A DNA stretch of 64,000 nucleotides from the NCBI GenBank assembly GCA_017051695.1, contig JAFIDK010000002.1:744001-808000 (forward strand), in the 5' to 3' direction. Position 1 is the first letter of the stretch. Every line of letters begins with the position of its first letter. The stretch is from Algoriphagus aestuarii. GTDB taxonomy: Bacteria; Bacteroidota; Bacteroidia; Cytophagales; Cyclobacteriaceae. A program made the translations under genes and the position numbers. The notes below the pieces were generated by a model. It ran no database searches. It worked only from the letters and a program-made list of their open reading frames with translations, and had not been told where the DNA came from. Shown one piece after another: positions 9,262-16,516 of this stretch.

Positions 9262-10419
9262 CTATTTTAAAATTTTTCTAGCGATCAATTCTTTCATGAT
9301 TTCATTTGTCCCTGCGTAGATCCTTTGTACTCGAGCATCTGCATAAGCCCGGGCCACACCATATTCCCACATGTAACCATATCCTCCATGTAGTTGAACG
9401 CACTCATCTGCCACTTTACATTGGAGCTCTGTCATATTGTATTTTGCTGCAGAAGCCATCGCAGAGTCAAGTTTTCCATCATTATGTAACTGAACCAAAT
9501 AATCACAATAAATTCTTCCTTGCTCCAGAGCAGCAGTCATTTCGGCTAACTTAAAGCGGGTATTTTGAAACTCAGAAATGGATTTATTAAATGCCTTTCT
9601 GGATTTCACGTATTCTATGGTTGCCCCTAACATATATTCACCCAATGCCACAGCTGCTAAAGCAACAACCAATCGTTCTTGAGCCAATTCTGTCATCAGA
9701 TATTTGAAACCTTCACCTTCTTTTCCCAGCAAGTTTTCTTTTGGCACTTTCACATCTTCAAAAAACAACTCACTGGTATCCTGTGCATGCAGTCCTACTT
9801 TATCAAAAGGCTTTCCTCTGGAAAAACCTTCCATATCCCGATCCATAATCATCAGACTGATACCTTTTGCTCCTTTAGTAGGATCGGTTTTTACCGCCAC
9901 TACGACTACATCACTAAGAAATCCATTAGTAATGAAGGTCTTGGAACCATTGACCAAATAATGATCTCCTTTATCTTCAGCTTTTGTCTGAATGCCTTGC
10001 AAGTCGCTACCTGCTCCTGGTTCAGTCATCGCAACCGCACCGATATAGTCTCCTGAGACCATTTTAGGAATATATTTCTGCAAAGCTGCTTCTGTACCAA
10101 AATGAAGTATGTAAGGCATCACAATATCACTATGTAGTGGATATCCGATAGCTGGCCCCGAACAACCACTAAGTCCTAATTCCTCTATTAATATGGCATT
10201 AAATCTAAAATCCTGAATATCCATGCCCCCTAAAGATTCCGGAGCCTGAATGCCCAAAAATCCATTTTCACCGAACTTTTTCCAGGATTCTCTGGAAACC
10301 ATCTGGTTTTTTTCCCATTCCATATTGAAAGGGGTGACTTCCCGCGCAATAAATTCTCGGACACTTTGCCTAAATAAATCGTGCTCTTCTGTGAATAAAG
10401 TTCTAGGTAATCCAAACAT
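9262..10419 (-). CDS. Acyl-CoA dehydrogenase, long-chain type
   Basis: A 385-residue FAD enzyme for the first oxidation step of acyl-CoA degradation. Signature blocks are AMTEPGAGSDLQGIQT (about 130-145), FITNG and a C-terminal QLHGGYGYMWEYGVARAYAD. The residue that serves as catalytic glutamate in medium/short-chain enzymes (IYEGT) is replaced: here the motif is IYAGTNEIMKELIAR. As in long-chain and isovaleryl-CoA dehydrogenases, the base is probably Glu248 in ELAQERL. That suggests a long- or branched-chain substrate. It is upstream of fadD in the same operon. Confidence 0.92.
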   Translation of the reverse strand: MFGLPRTLFTEEHDLFRQSVREFIAREVTPFNMEWEKNQMVSRESWKKFGENGFLGIQAPESLGGMDIQDFRFNAILIEELGLSGCSGPAIGYPLHSDIVMPYILHFGTEAALQKYIPKMVSGDYIGAVAMTEPGAGSDLQGIQTKAEDKGDHYLVNGSKTFITNGFLSDVVVVAVKTDPTKGAKGISLMIMDRDMEGFSRGKPFDKVGLHAQDTSELFFEDVKVPKENLLGKEGEGFKYLMTELAQERLVVALAAVALGEYMLGATIEYVKSRKAFNKSISEFQNTRFKLAEMTAALEQGRIYCDYLVQLHNDGKLDSAMASAAKYNMTELQCKVADECVQLHGGYGYMWEYGVARAYADARVQRIYAGTNEIMKELIARKILK

Positions 10420-10596
10420 ATTGGGTTTATATTAAAGTTCTCTCAATCAAAAATAAGGATTTTTAATCGGGCACAAGTTCAAAATTGCAATCCAAAAGTC
10501 CACTGAAATAAAAACTCAGGATTCTAATGAAATTTCCAAAAATCTAAACCTAAGTTTATATACGTTATTATTAGACGCAAATACAATTCTACAAAC

Positions 10597-11559
10597 ATGA
10601 TAAACCTGGAAGTATCAACCAGCTTAGAGGAAATCAAGAAAATTCCGTTTTGGGGTTTAAATGAGGAAATACTTAAATCCGAACCCGCTGGTGACAGTAA
10701 CATGAATGTCGTTTTAAGAATAACTACAAATAACCGATCAGTTATTCTGAAACAATCAAAAGCTTATGTCAATAAATATCCCCAGATTCCAGCCCCTTTA
10801 GATCGAATAGAAGTCGAGCATGCTTTTTACCAAATAGTACACAGACAGGGCATTTTGAGAAATTTCTCTCCGAAAGTTTTGGCGTACCAACCTGAAAATC
10901 ATCTTCTCATGACGGAAGATTTAGGAAAAGGAACTGATTTTTCGGATCTCTATCGAGGAAAATCGATACTTGATTCCACTGACATTTCCAGTCTGGTAGA
11001 TTATTTAAATGCACTTCATGAACTAGAAGTGAAGGATTTTCCGGACAATCAAAAGATGAAACTTCTGAATCATGAACATATTTTCAACTTCCCATTTTCA
11101 TTAGATAATGGATTTGACCTTGATTCAGTCCAAGTAGGATTACAGGAGTTAAGTCTGAAGTATAAAAGAAATACTGTTCTAAAAAGAAAAATTGATGAGC
11201 TGGGTAAAAACTATTTATCCCAAGGTGAAACGCTGCTTCATGGAGATTTTTACCCGGGCAGCTGGTTAAAAAGTGATTCTGGTATCAAGATCATTGATCC
11301 GGAATTTGGGTTTCTAGGAGATCCTGAGTTTGATTTAGGCGTATTGTTTGCACATTTGGACTTAAGCCTTCAACCCCAAAGTTTAAAAACTGAATTCCTT
11401 CAACATTATAACCAGCCTATTTCACCGGAATTATTGAATCGATACCAAGGTGTTGAGATTTTAAGAAGATTGATCGGGATAGCGCAACTACCAGTGAATA
11501 TGAATATTGGTGAAAAGGAACTTTTAATGGACCAGGCAGTGAACATGATTTTAGAATAA
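10597..11559 (+). CDS. Methylthioribose-kinase-like phosphotransferase
   Basis: A protein-kinase-like small-molecule phosphotransferase of 320 residues. The ATP-site lysine is in RSVILKQSKAYVNKYPQ (about 48-63). The catalytic LLHGDFYPGSWL loop (His215-Asp217) and metal-binding IIDPEFGFLGDPEFDLG (Asp234) resemble 5-methylthioribose kinase (MtnK) more than aminoglycoside phosphotransferases. No other methionine-salvage gene is next to it, so the substrate is uncertain; another ribose-like sugar is possible. The next gene, a lipoprotein ADP-ribosylglycohydrolase homologue, starts one base after its stop, so the two are probably co-expressed and functionally linked. Confidence 0.75.
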   Translation: MINLEVSTSLEEIKKIPFWGLNEEILKSEPAGDSNMNVVLRITTNNRSVILKQSKAYVNKYPQIPAPLDRIEVEHAFYQIVHRQGILRNFSPKVLAYQPENHLLMTEDLGKGTDFSDLYRGKSILDSTDISSLVDYLNALHELEVKDFPDNQKMKLLNHEHIFNFPFSLDNGFDLDSVQVGLQELSLKYKRNTVLKRKIDELGKNYLSQGETLLHGDFYPGSWLKSDSGIKIIDPEFGFLGDPEFDLGVLFAHLDLSLQPQSLKTEFLQHYNQPISPELLNRYQGVEILRRLIGIAQLPVNMNIGEKELLMDQAVNMILE

Positions 11560-11560
11560 A

Positions 11561-12814
11561 ATGAAGCAATCTGTTCTATTGATCCTATGTCTCTCTTTTC
11601 TATTCTCATGTACCCGCAGGACAGAAAATAAAGACGCAAATAATCCAGAAATCCCTATCATAGACCATGGTTTGACTCCTGATGAATTAGAAGATAAAAT
11701 ATTAGGTATGTTGGTAGGTTCGGCTATTGGTGATGCCATGGGCGCACCCACCGAAATGTGGTCAAGGGAAGAAATTGATCTTCAATATGGTTTTGTTGAA
11801 AAATTAGATTCCATGGTGCGGGAAGTTTCTCCGGAAGGAATATGGCTCCCAAATCTTCCAGCTGGAGGAACAACTGATGACACCAGATGGAAAAACCTTA
11901 CTTTCAACTACCTCTTTTCTCAAAATCCAAATTCCCTAAATCCAAAAGACTTTGCCAGCTTCATTCTTAATCAGTATTCCAGCTATGTAAATAAACTCAA
12001 ATCAATCGAAGGAATTAATCCCACTTCGATAGAGAATGCAACCTTAAAACTGACTTGGCTACAGGAATGGGCCAAAGTAAGTCAGCCTTATTTAGAGGGA
12101 AATATTGATGGATATGCAGACTCTTTGAGCAGGTTTTATGGTGGAGAAATGGTCTGTGCGGGCTTGCTTTATACACCTGCTATAGGTGCCTTTTATCCTG
12201 CAAATCCAGAAAAAGCCTATGCTGAAGCTTACAAACTTTCCATCTATGATATTGGGTATGCAAGGGATATTTCAGCTCTTGCTGCAGCAATGACTGCCAC
12301 TGGGATGAAAAAAGGAGCTACACAAAAGGATATTTTGTCTTCCTTAAGAATCGATCCTCGTGGATATTACCAAAGTAGACTTGTGGGAAGAACTGCACAA
12401 AGAATTTTGATTGAGGCATTAGGGATTCATCAGAATTCCATGGAATTCGATAGCTCAGAAAATAGATTAAAGCCCACTAGTGATGGGCTGAAATTCGCAT
12501 TCTCTGAATTGGATAAAAGGCAGCAGGACATGCCCTTCCATGCAGGAGAGATATATCTTCAGGTCCTAACAGCCATGATTTATTCTGATTTTGACTTTCA
12601 AGGCACGCTAGTTTTTCTTGTCAATTATGGAAGGGACAATGATACTACCGCTGCGGTGGCAGGAGCAATTTTAGGTGCAATGTATGGTTTTGATAAACTT
12701 CCGGTTGATTCAAAGCAAAAAGTTCTCGAAGTGTCAAAAAACAAACTGGGAATAGATTTGCAGGATCTCGCAAAAAAAATGACTACACACCTCCAAAAAA
12801 ACAAAAAGCCCTGA
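11561..12814 (+). CDS. ADP-ribosylglycohydrolase-family lipoprotein
   Basis: 417 residues with a lipoprotein signal (lipobox LFSC, Cys17) and then an ADP-ribosylglycohydrolase fold. GMLVGSAIGDAMGAPTEMW is at about residues 49-67, the first metal-binding motif GGTTDDTRW at 102-110, and the second, GRDNDTTAAVAGAILG, at 357-372. The metal-ligand motifs (TDDT and DNDT) are intact, so activity is expected. DraG/ARH enzymes usually act in the cytoplasm, removing ADP-ribose from proteins or hydrolysing N-glycosides. A lipid-anchored, envelope-located member suggests a role on extracellular N-ribosides. It is tightly coupled to the kinase-like gene upstream. Confidence 0.85.
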   Translation: MKQSVLLILCLSFLFSCTRRTENKDANNPEIPIIDHGLTPDELEDKILGMLVGSAIGDAMGAPTEMWSREEIDLQYGFVEKLDSMVREVSPEGIWLPNLPAGGTTDDTRWKNLTFNYLFSQNPNSLNPKDFASFILNQYSSYVNKLKSIEGINPTSIENATLKLTWLQEWAKVSQPYLEGNIDGYADSLSRFYGGEMVCAGLLYTPAIGAFYPANPEKAYAEAYKLSIYDIGYARDISALAAAMTATGMKKGATQKDILSSLRIDPRGYYQSRLVGRTAQRILIEALGIHQNSMEFDSSENRLKPTSDGLKFAFSELDKRQQDMPFHAGEIYLQVLTAMIYSDFDFQGTLVFLVNYGRDNDTTAAVAGAILGAMYGFDKLPVDSKQKVLEVSKNKLGIDLQDLAKKMTTHLQKNKKP

Positions 12815-12831
12815 TCCAAATGGACCAGGGC
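12803..12831 (-). terminator. Terminator of the secreted paralogue A gene
   Basis: On the minus strand GCCCTGGTCC pairs with GGATCAGGGC (one mismatch) around a 4-base loop and is followed by TTTTTGTTTTTTT. It partly overlaps the 3' end of the convergent ADP-ribosylglycohydrolase gene. Confidence 0.8.
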
Positions 12832-12854
12832 ATCTTCTAACAGTTGGTTTAGTA

Positions 12855-13442
12855 TTAGAAGAATAAAGTTCTTGTTCTTCCTTTGACATCTGTCACTTCC
12901 ATATAAATATCTTCAGAAGTCATATCACGGAAAGAAAAGTTCTTTTTAAATGCTTCGGGCTGATCGATATGCTCTTGATAGATCACTTTTCCGGATTCAG
13001 ATGATAAGATTTTGACATCTACTCCTGGTTCGATAAGTCCGATTACCGCTAAGCTCACAGTATGGTCATCCAGTGCTTTTCCATAGGCCATTAATGGCAG
13101 TTCCTCTGCTGGAATCGGCTTATCTGTAGTTGCTACAGTGTAAGTAACTTCTTCTTCATCCGTTACTATTCTTACCTGATACTCACCTGCAGGCAAACTG
13201 TTCATATCATAAGGTACCATCAGGCTTTCTCCTTTGACATTGACTTTTCTTTGGCTTAGATTTTTTCCCTCCTGATTCAAGATGCTGATCTTGGCGGTTC
13301 CTACTCCTTCTTTAAGAGTAACATTGATTTTTTTATACTTTGAATTTACTGCAGAAAGTTCTCTTAAGTCTTCGTTTGCGTCAGCTGCTAATGCGCTAAA
13401 AGATAAGGCTCCTGCCATTGCGATTGTGAATAAGGTTTTCAT
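12855..13442 (-). CDS. Secreted two-domain beta-rich protein, paralogue A
   Basis: 195 residues from the start at 13442. An 18-residue extension from 13496 is rejected because it would bury the signal peptide MKTLFTIAMAGALSFSALA. The mature part has two Ig-like repeats. The first (AKISILNQEGKNLSQRKV ... LPAGEYQVRI) resembles the beta-sandwich of type IX secretion tails, but it is in the middle of the protein. The second ends in EVTDVKGRTRTLFF. No cysteine is present after the signal. About half of the residues match paralogue B at 14413. Upstream DNA elements are shared with B (see 13621-13649). Function is unknown; a periplasmic or surface location is expected. Confidence 0.82.
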   Translation of the reverse strand: MKTLFTIAMAGALSFSALAADANEDLRELSAVNSKYKKINVTLKEGVGTAKISILNQEGKNLSQRKVNVKGESLMVPYDMNSLPAGEYQVRIVTDEEEVTYTVATTDKPIPAEELPLMAYGKALDDHTVSLAVIGLIEPGVDVKILSSESGKVIYQEHIDQPEAFKKNFSFRDMTSEDIYMEVTDVKGRTRTLFF

Positions 13443-13620
13443 AACATGTTGGTTTAGTGTTGTGCTTTCCTTATTGCTAAGCACGTACCAAATCATTCAT
13501 GCTAGGCCAGACTAAAACCTGCTTCACTGGATATATTTTACTTTTTTAACACTTAATCAAAATTTAATTCGGAAAAATTCACGAAAAATTAACAAAACAT
13601 GTTCACTTCTAAATCAATTC

Positions 13621-13649
13621 TCTGTTCGCTTGTATTGTTAGCGGACAGA
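13621..13649 (-). promoter_or_regulatory. Inverted repeat upstream of paralogue A (conserved in B)
   Basis: TCTGTTCGCT and AGCGGACAGA form an inverted repeat with one mismatch around 9 bases. Its CGGACA half-site begins exactly 200 bp from the start-codon edge of paralogue A. The same TGTYCG-N13-CGGACA arrangement is found at exactly the same distance from paralogue B although the DNA between is diverged. It may be an operator or a leader-RNA hairpin. Confidence 0.6.
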
Positions 13650-13760
13650 TTTTGAGGTTTTGTAGAAAATTCAAGGTTGCATCAATTCTCAGATGTTAAG
13701 GAAAATTAATCCAAGAAAAATTTAAAAATTTCTCAACTGGCAAAGGTACCTGACTTTAAC

Positions 13761-13809
13761 TGTACGCTTTTGTACAGGTTTCGTCCGATAGGATTCAAAT
13801 TGACGGACA
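13761..13809 (-). promoter_or_regulatory. Distal conserved block upstream of paralogue A
   Basis: TGTACG-N4-TGTACA-N5-CGTCCG, then a second CGGACA at 13804. The order and the 10- and 11-bp spacings are repeated upstream of paralogue B (15318-15344), at 329 and 331 bp from the start codons. It is a candidate regulatory site, or the edge of an ancient duplicated unit. Confidence 0.5.
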
Positions 13810-14352
13810 TTTTATTTTTCTCAGGGATGAAATTGATCGTATGGAAAGAATTGGTTTGATAGAAAGTCCAGGATAATCACTAGAAATTTTCACTTTCTCA
13901 CCTAGGAAATGATCCTTAGGGTAGCATGATTTTTTTAATCCGAATTAGAAAAAAAGTTATCCGCCATGATTTCGCTTGCCGTAACCATTTTACCCATTTG
14001 GTTTGATTTACAGTAAATGAAGACAGATGAGGCCTTTACTCATTTTTGGTCTTTCCTTATTGATTTTGACTTGGTAATGGAAAAAAGAGGCAATACAAAA
14101 TAAAGAATAGGATCATCCGAAATTTTGCCTGTATTCCTAATTTCCTGGCTGACGGGAATGGAAGACCGAAGACTTAAGTGGCCTCTCTATTAAAATTTAA
14201 CATATCCTAGATTGCTTTTCCGTCTTTACTGGAAGAAAAGCGGATATACTTATAGTTATAAAATGAGTTGGTTTAAAAAAAACCATGGACAACTAATCTG
14301 AACTTAAAAAATCACTTTGCAAGTGAAGTCGTCTGCCGGTTTGGATTAAGGC
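13810..14352. other. Long gene-free stretch between paralogues A and B
   Basis: No convincing coding region on either strand. The only recognisable item is AAGACCGAAGAC at 14162-14173, the reverse complement of a 12-mer inside the interspersed repeat at 61003-61140. It may be a decayed copy of that repeat. Confidence 0.5.
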
Positions 14353-14387
14353 AAAAAAAACCACAATCATATGATCGTGGCCTTTTT
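14353..14387 (-). terminator. Terminator of the secreted paralogue B gene
   Basis: On the minus strand CCACGATCATATGATTGTGG is a self-complementary stem with one G-U pair, followed by eight T. It lies 33 bp after the stop of paralogue B. Confidence 0.85.
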
Positions 14388-14412
14388 GTCAACTAAACTA
14401 AATAACGAATTC

Positions 14413-14997
14413 TTAGAAGTGAATAATCCTTGTTCTACCGATGGCATCAGTCAGTTCCAGGTAGATATCTTCCGGATCAATTCCATTAAAAGAGAATGCT
14501 TTTTTGAATCCTTCAGGCTGGTCGATATATTCTTCATGGACTACCCTGCCTCCTTTTTCGGTTTTTACTTTTACGTCTACTCCAGGCTCAAATAATCCGA
14601 TGACTGTCAGATTAATGGTATTGTCATCAAGTAATTTTCCATAAGCCATCAAAGGCATTTCAGCAGGAGCAATTGGTTTTTCCTTGGTCTCTACCGTGTA
14701 GACAACCTCTTCATCCTCTGTAGAGATCCTTACTTGGTATTCCCCACATGGCAATTCGTCCAGATTATAAGGTACCATGATGTCATCTCCTTTTACATGG
14801 ACCTTTCTTTGGTGCAGCTTATGCCCTTCCATATTTAAGAGTTCGATTTTGGCATCACCAACTCCCTCTCTAAGTAGGACATTGATTTTTTTATACTTGG
14901 AATTTACGTCAGATAAAGCTCTCAAGTCTTCGTCTGCTGAGGCCAAAGCGCTAAAAGATAAGGCGCCTGCCAATGCTAAAGTGAATAAAGTTTTCAT
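14413..14997 (-). CDS. Secreted two-domain beta-rich protein, paralogue B
   Basis: 194 residues with signal peptide MKTLFTLALAGALSFSALA, nearly identical to that of paralogue A at 12855. The mature part repeats the same layout: NSKYKKINVLLREGVGDAKI, LPCGEYQVRI, PLMAYGKLLDDNTINL and a C-terminal LTDAIGRTRIIHF. The two genes are in the same orientation about 970 bp apart and share the leader just before the ATG (CTAAACCAAC) and an inverted repeat 200 bp upstream, so they arose by duplication including the control region. Function is unknown. Confidence 0.84.
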   Translation of the reverse strand: MKTLFTLALAGALSFSALASADEDLRALSDVNSKYKKINVLLREGVGDAKIELLNMEGHKLHQRKVHVKGDDIMVPYNLDELPCGEYQVRISTEDEEVVYTVETKEKPIAPAEMPLMAYGKLLDDNTINLTVIGLFEPGVDVKVKTEKGGRVVHEEYIDQPEGFKKAFSFNGIDPEDIYLELTDAIGRTRIIHF

Positions 14998-15176
14998 AAC
15001 AGTGTTGGTTTAGTGTCGTGCTTACCTAGACACCAAGCTCATACCAAAACCATTTGAACATGCCAATTCAATCTATTTTCTAAAATTGAATTCTTAATAA
15101 AAATTAATTTTTACCAAATATTATTTTAATGTAAGGACATTAAAACGAACATTATCGAACAATTTTTAACAAAATC

Positions 15177-15203
15177 TTGTCCGACTGTCATAGCATCGGA
15201 CAA
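15177..15203 (-). promoter_or_regulatory. Inverted repeat upstream of paralogue B (conserved in A)
   Basis: TTGTCCGA and TCGGACAA form a perfect 8-bp inverted repeat around 11 bases. The CGGACA half-site starts 200 bp from the start codon, the same as upstream of paralogue A. Confidence 0.62.
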
Positions 15204-15311
15204 AAATCGGGGAAATTCTTAAAAATGCAGGTTACAGTTTATTGTATTTATTAATAAAATTTAATTTTAATTTTTTTCTTATTTCATTGAATTCAAACTA
15301 CTTATTAAAAC

Positions 15312-15339
15312 AAAACCTGTACGGTCCTGTACAGGTTTT
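15312..15339 (-). terminator. Perfect hairpin, likely terminator of the thioesterase gene
   Basis: AAAACCTGTAC and GTACAGGTTTT are perfect 11-bp arms around a 6-base loop. On the minus strand it is followed by TTTTGTTTTAAT and lies 37 bp after the stop at 15376. It overlaps the conserved TGTACG/TGTACA block of the upstream region of paralogue B, so it may have a double role. Confidence 0.6.
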
Positions 15340-15344
15340 GTCCG
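15318..15344 (-). promoter_or_regulatory. Distal conserved block upstream of paralogue B
   Basis: TGTACG-N4-TGTACA-N5-TGTCCG has the same order and spacing as the block at 13761-13787 upstream of paralogue A. The wider 15014-15375 gap holds no gene. Confidence 0.5.
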
Positions 15345-15375
15345 CTGAGACACATAAAATTGACTTATGTCAAAT

Positions 15376-15888
15376 TTATTTTTTGAGTTCTTGGCTCAAT
15401 TTTTTCACCCGATCCTTGATATCCATATCCGAAATATCCAGGTTTCCTGAGGTAGCTTTCAGGAAATCCATCACAGCACCAGTATGGTCTGTTGATTTCC
15501 CCTCCGCTAAGGTCACATAGCGCATCGTAGACCAAAGCACCGTCTTCAATTGCTTTTTGCTGTCATCTGTCATATAATACTCAATGACGATAGTATTGTG
15601 ATTATGCCAAATAATCCGGCTCATAATTCTCACCCATTCACCAACCATGGCAGGTTTCACATAACTGATATTGTGATTGTAAACTACCCAGGCAGCTTTG
15701 TATTTCTTAATCAAATCCATTACTTCCAAACCATATAGTTTTGGAACTTGATCCTCTCTGGCATTGAAGAAGTAATCAAAGTACTTGGCGTTATTTAAAT
15801 GTCTCAAAGGATCGCAATCCTGAAATCGAACTACGACACGGCTTTCAGTCTCTGATGGATAATGTTTTTGTGGATCGTATTCAAACAT
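15376..15888 (-). CDS. Acyl-CoA thioesterase (hotdog fold, 4HBT family)
   Basis: A 170-residue single hotdog-domain protein. The catalytic-region motif VVRFQDCDPLRHLNNAKYFD places an Asp next to HLNN, as in 4-hydroxybenzoyl-CoA thioesterase-like and YbgC-like enzymes. It would hydrolyse acyl-CoA thioesters, substrate unknown. Its start overlaps the end of pncA by 8 bp, making it the last gene of the pncB-pncA run; why a thioesterase is coupled to NAD salvage is not evident. A hairpin 37 bp downstream probably ends the transcript. Confidence 0.85.
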   Translation of the reverse strand: MFEYDPQKHYPSETESRVVVRFQDCDPLRHLNNAKYFDYFFNAREDQVPKLYGLEVMDLIKKYKAAWVVYNHNISYVKPAMVGEWVRIMSRIIWHNHNTIVIEYYMTDDSKKQLKTVLWSTMRYVTLAEGKSTDHTGAVMDFLKATSGNLDISDMDIKDRVKKLSQELKK

Positions 15889-16516
15889 GTTTTTCTAATT
15901 CCTGGCTATTGATAATACTGATATTTGATTTCACCAGCTCTTCTATTGTAAAGTCCCCATCCATTGGATCAATATTCACAGCTCTTGTAGCATCGACAAT
16001 CAAGACCGTTTCAAATCCTAAACTTTGTGAGTCCAAAGCAGTAAATTTGACACAATAATCTAAAGCCAAACCACAGATATATACTTTTTTTATCCCATTG
16101 CTTTTTAGGAAATTACCTAAACCGGTATCTCCTCTTCTGGCATTATCAAAAAAACCAGAATAGGAATCCACCTCTGGATTTGTGCCTTTTTGAAATATTG
16201 CCTTCCATTTTTCATGCTCCAGATCCTTATGAAATTCAGACCCAAAAGTTCCCTGTACACAGTGAACAGGCCATAAAATCTGGTTTAACCCCGCCAAACC
16301 AACGTATTCACCTACTTTCTTGCCTTGGTGATTTGCTGCAAAACTCCCGTGATCAGGAGGATGAAAATCTTGCGTGGCTACAATAAACCCGAAGTGATTT
16401 TGAATTTTATTGATAATAGGAACGATTTGGTCACCTTCCTTGACTTCAAGGGCCCCACCTGGGATAAAATCGTTCTGAACATCTACTATGATTAGAGCTT
16501 CCTTTTTATTTTTCAT
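15881..16516 (-). CDS. pncA: Nicotinamidase
   Basis: Hydrolyses nicotinamide to nicotinate and ammonia in NAD salvage. The 211-residue isochorismatase-fold protein shows the catalytic triad Asp12 (IVDVQNDF), Lys110 (FQKGTNP) and Cys155 (LALDYCVKFTA), plus metal ligands Asp50, His52 and His56 in TQDFHPPDHGSF. It overlaps the end of pncB by 11 bp and the thioesterase start by 8 bp, so all three are translationally coupled. Confidence 0.95.
   Translation of the reverse strand: MKNKKEALIIVDVQNDFIPGGALEVKEGDQIVPIINKIQNHFGFIVATQDFHPPDHGSFAANHQGKKVGEYVGLAGLNQILWPVHCVQGTFGSEFHKDLEHEKWKAIFQKGTNPEVDSYSGFFDNARRGDTGLGNFLKSNGIKKVYICGLALDYCVKFTALDSQSLGFETVLIVDATRAVNIDPMDGDFTIEELVKSNISIINSQELEKHV

Noticed and set aside
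13443-13496. 18-residue extension of secreted paralogue A
   Set aside because: It would precede the signal peptide and has no counterpart in paralogue B.
13443-15375. CRISPR array in the gap with repeated GTCCG motifs
   Set aside because: The motifs are single short half-sites with fixed positions relative to genes, not regularly spaced repeats with spacers.
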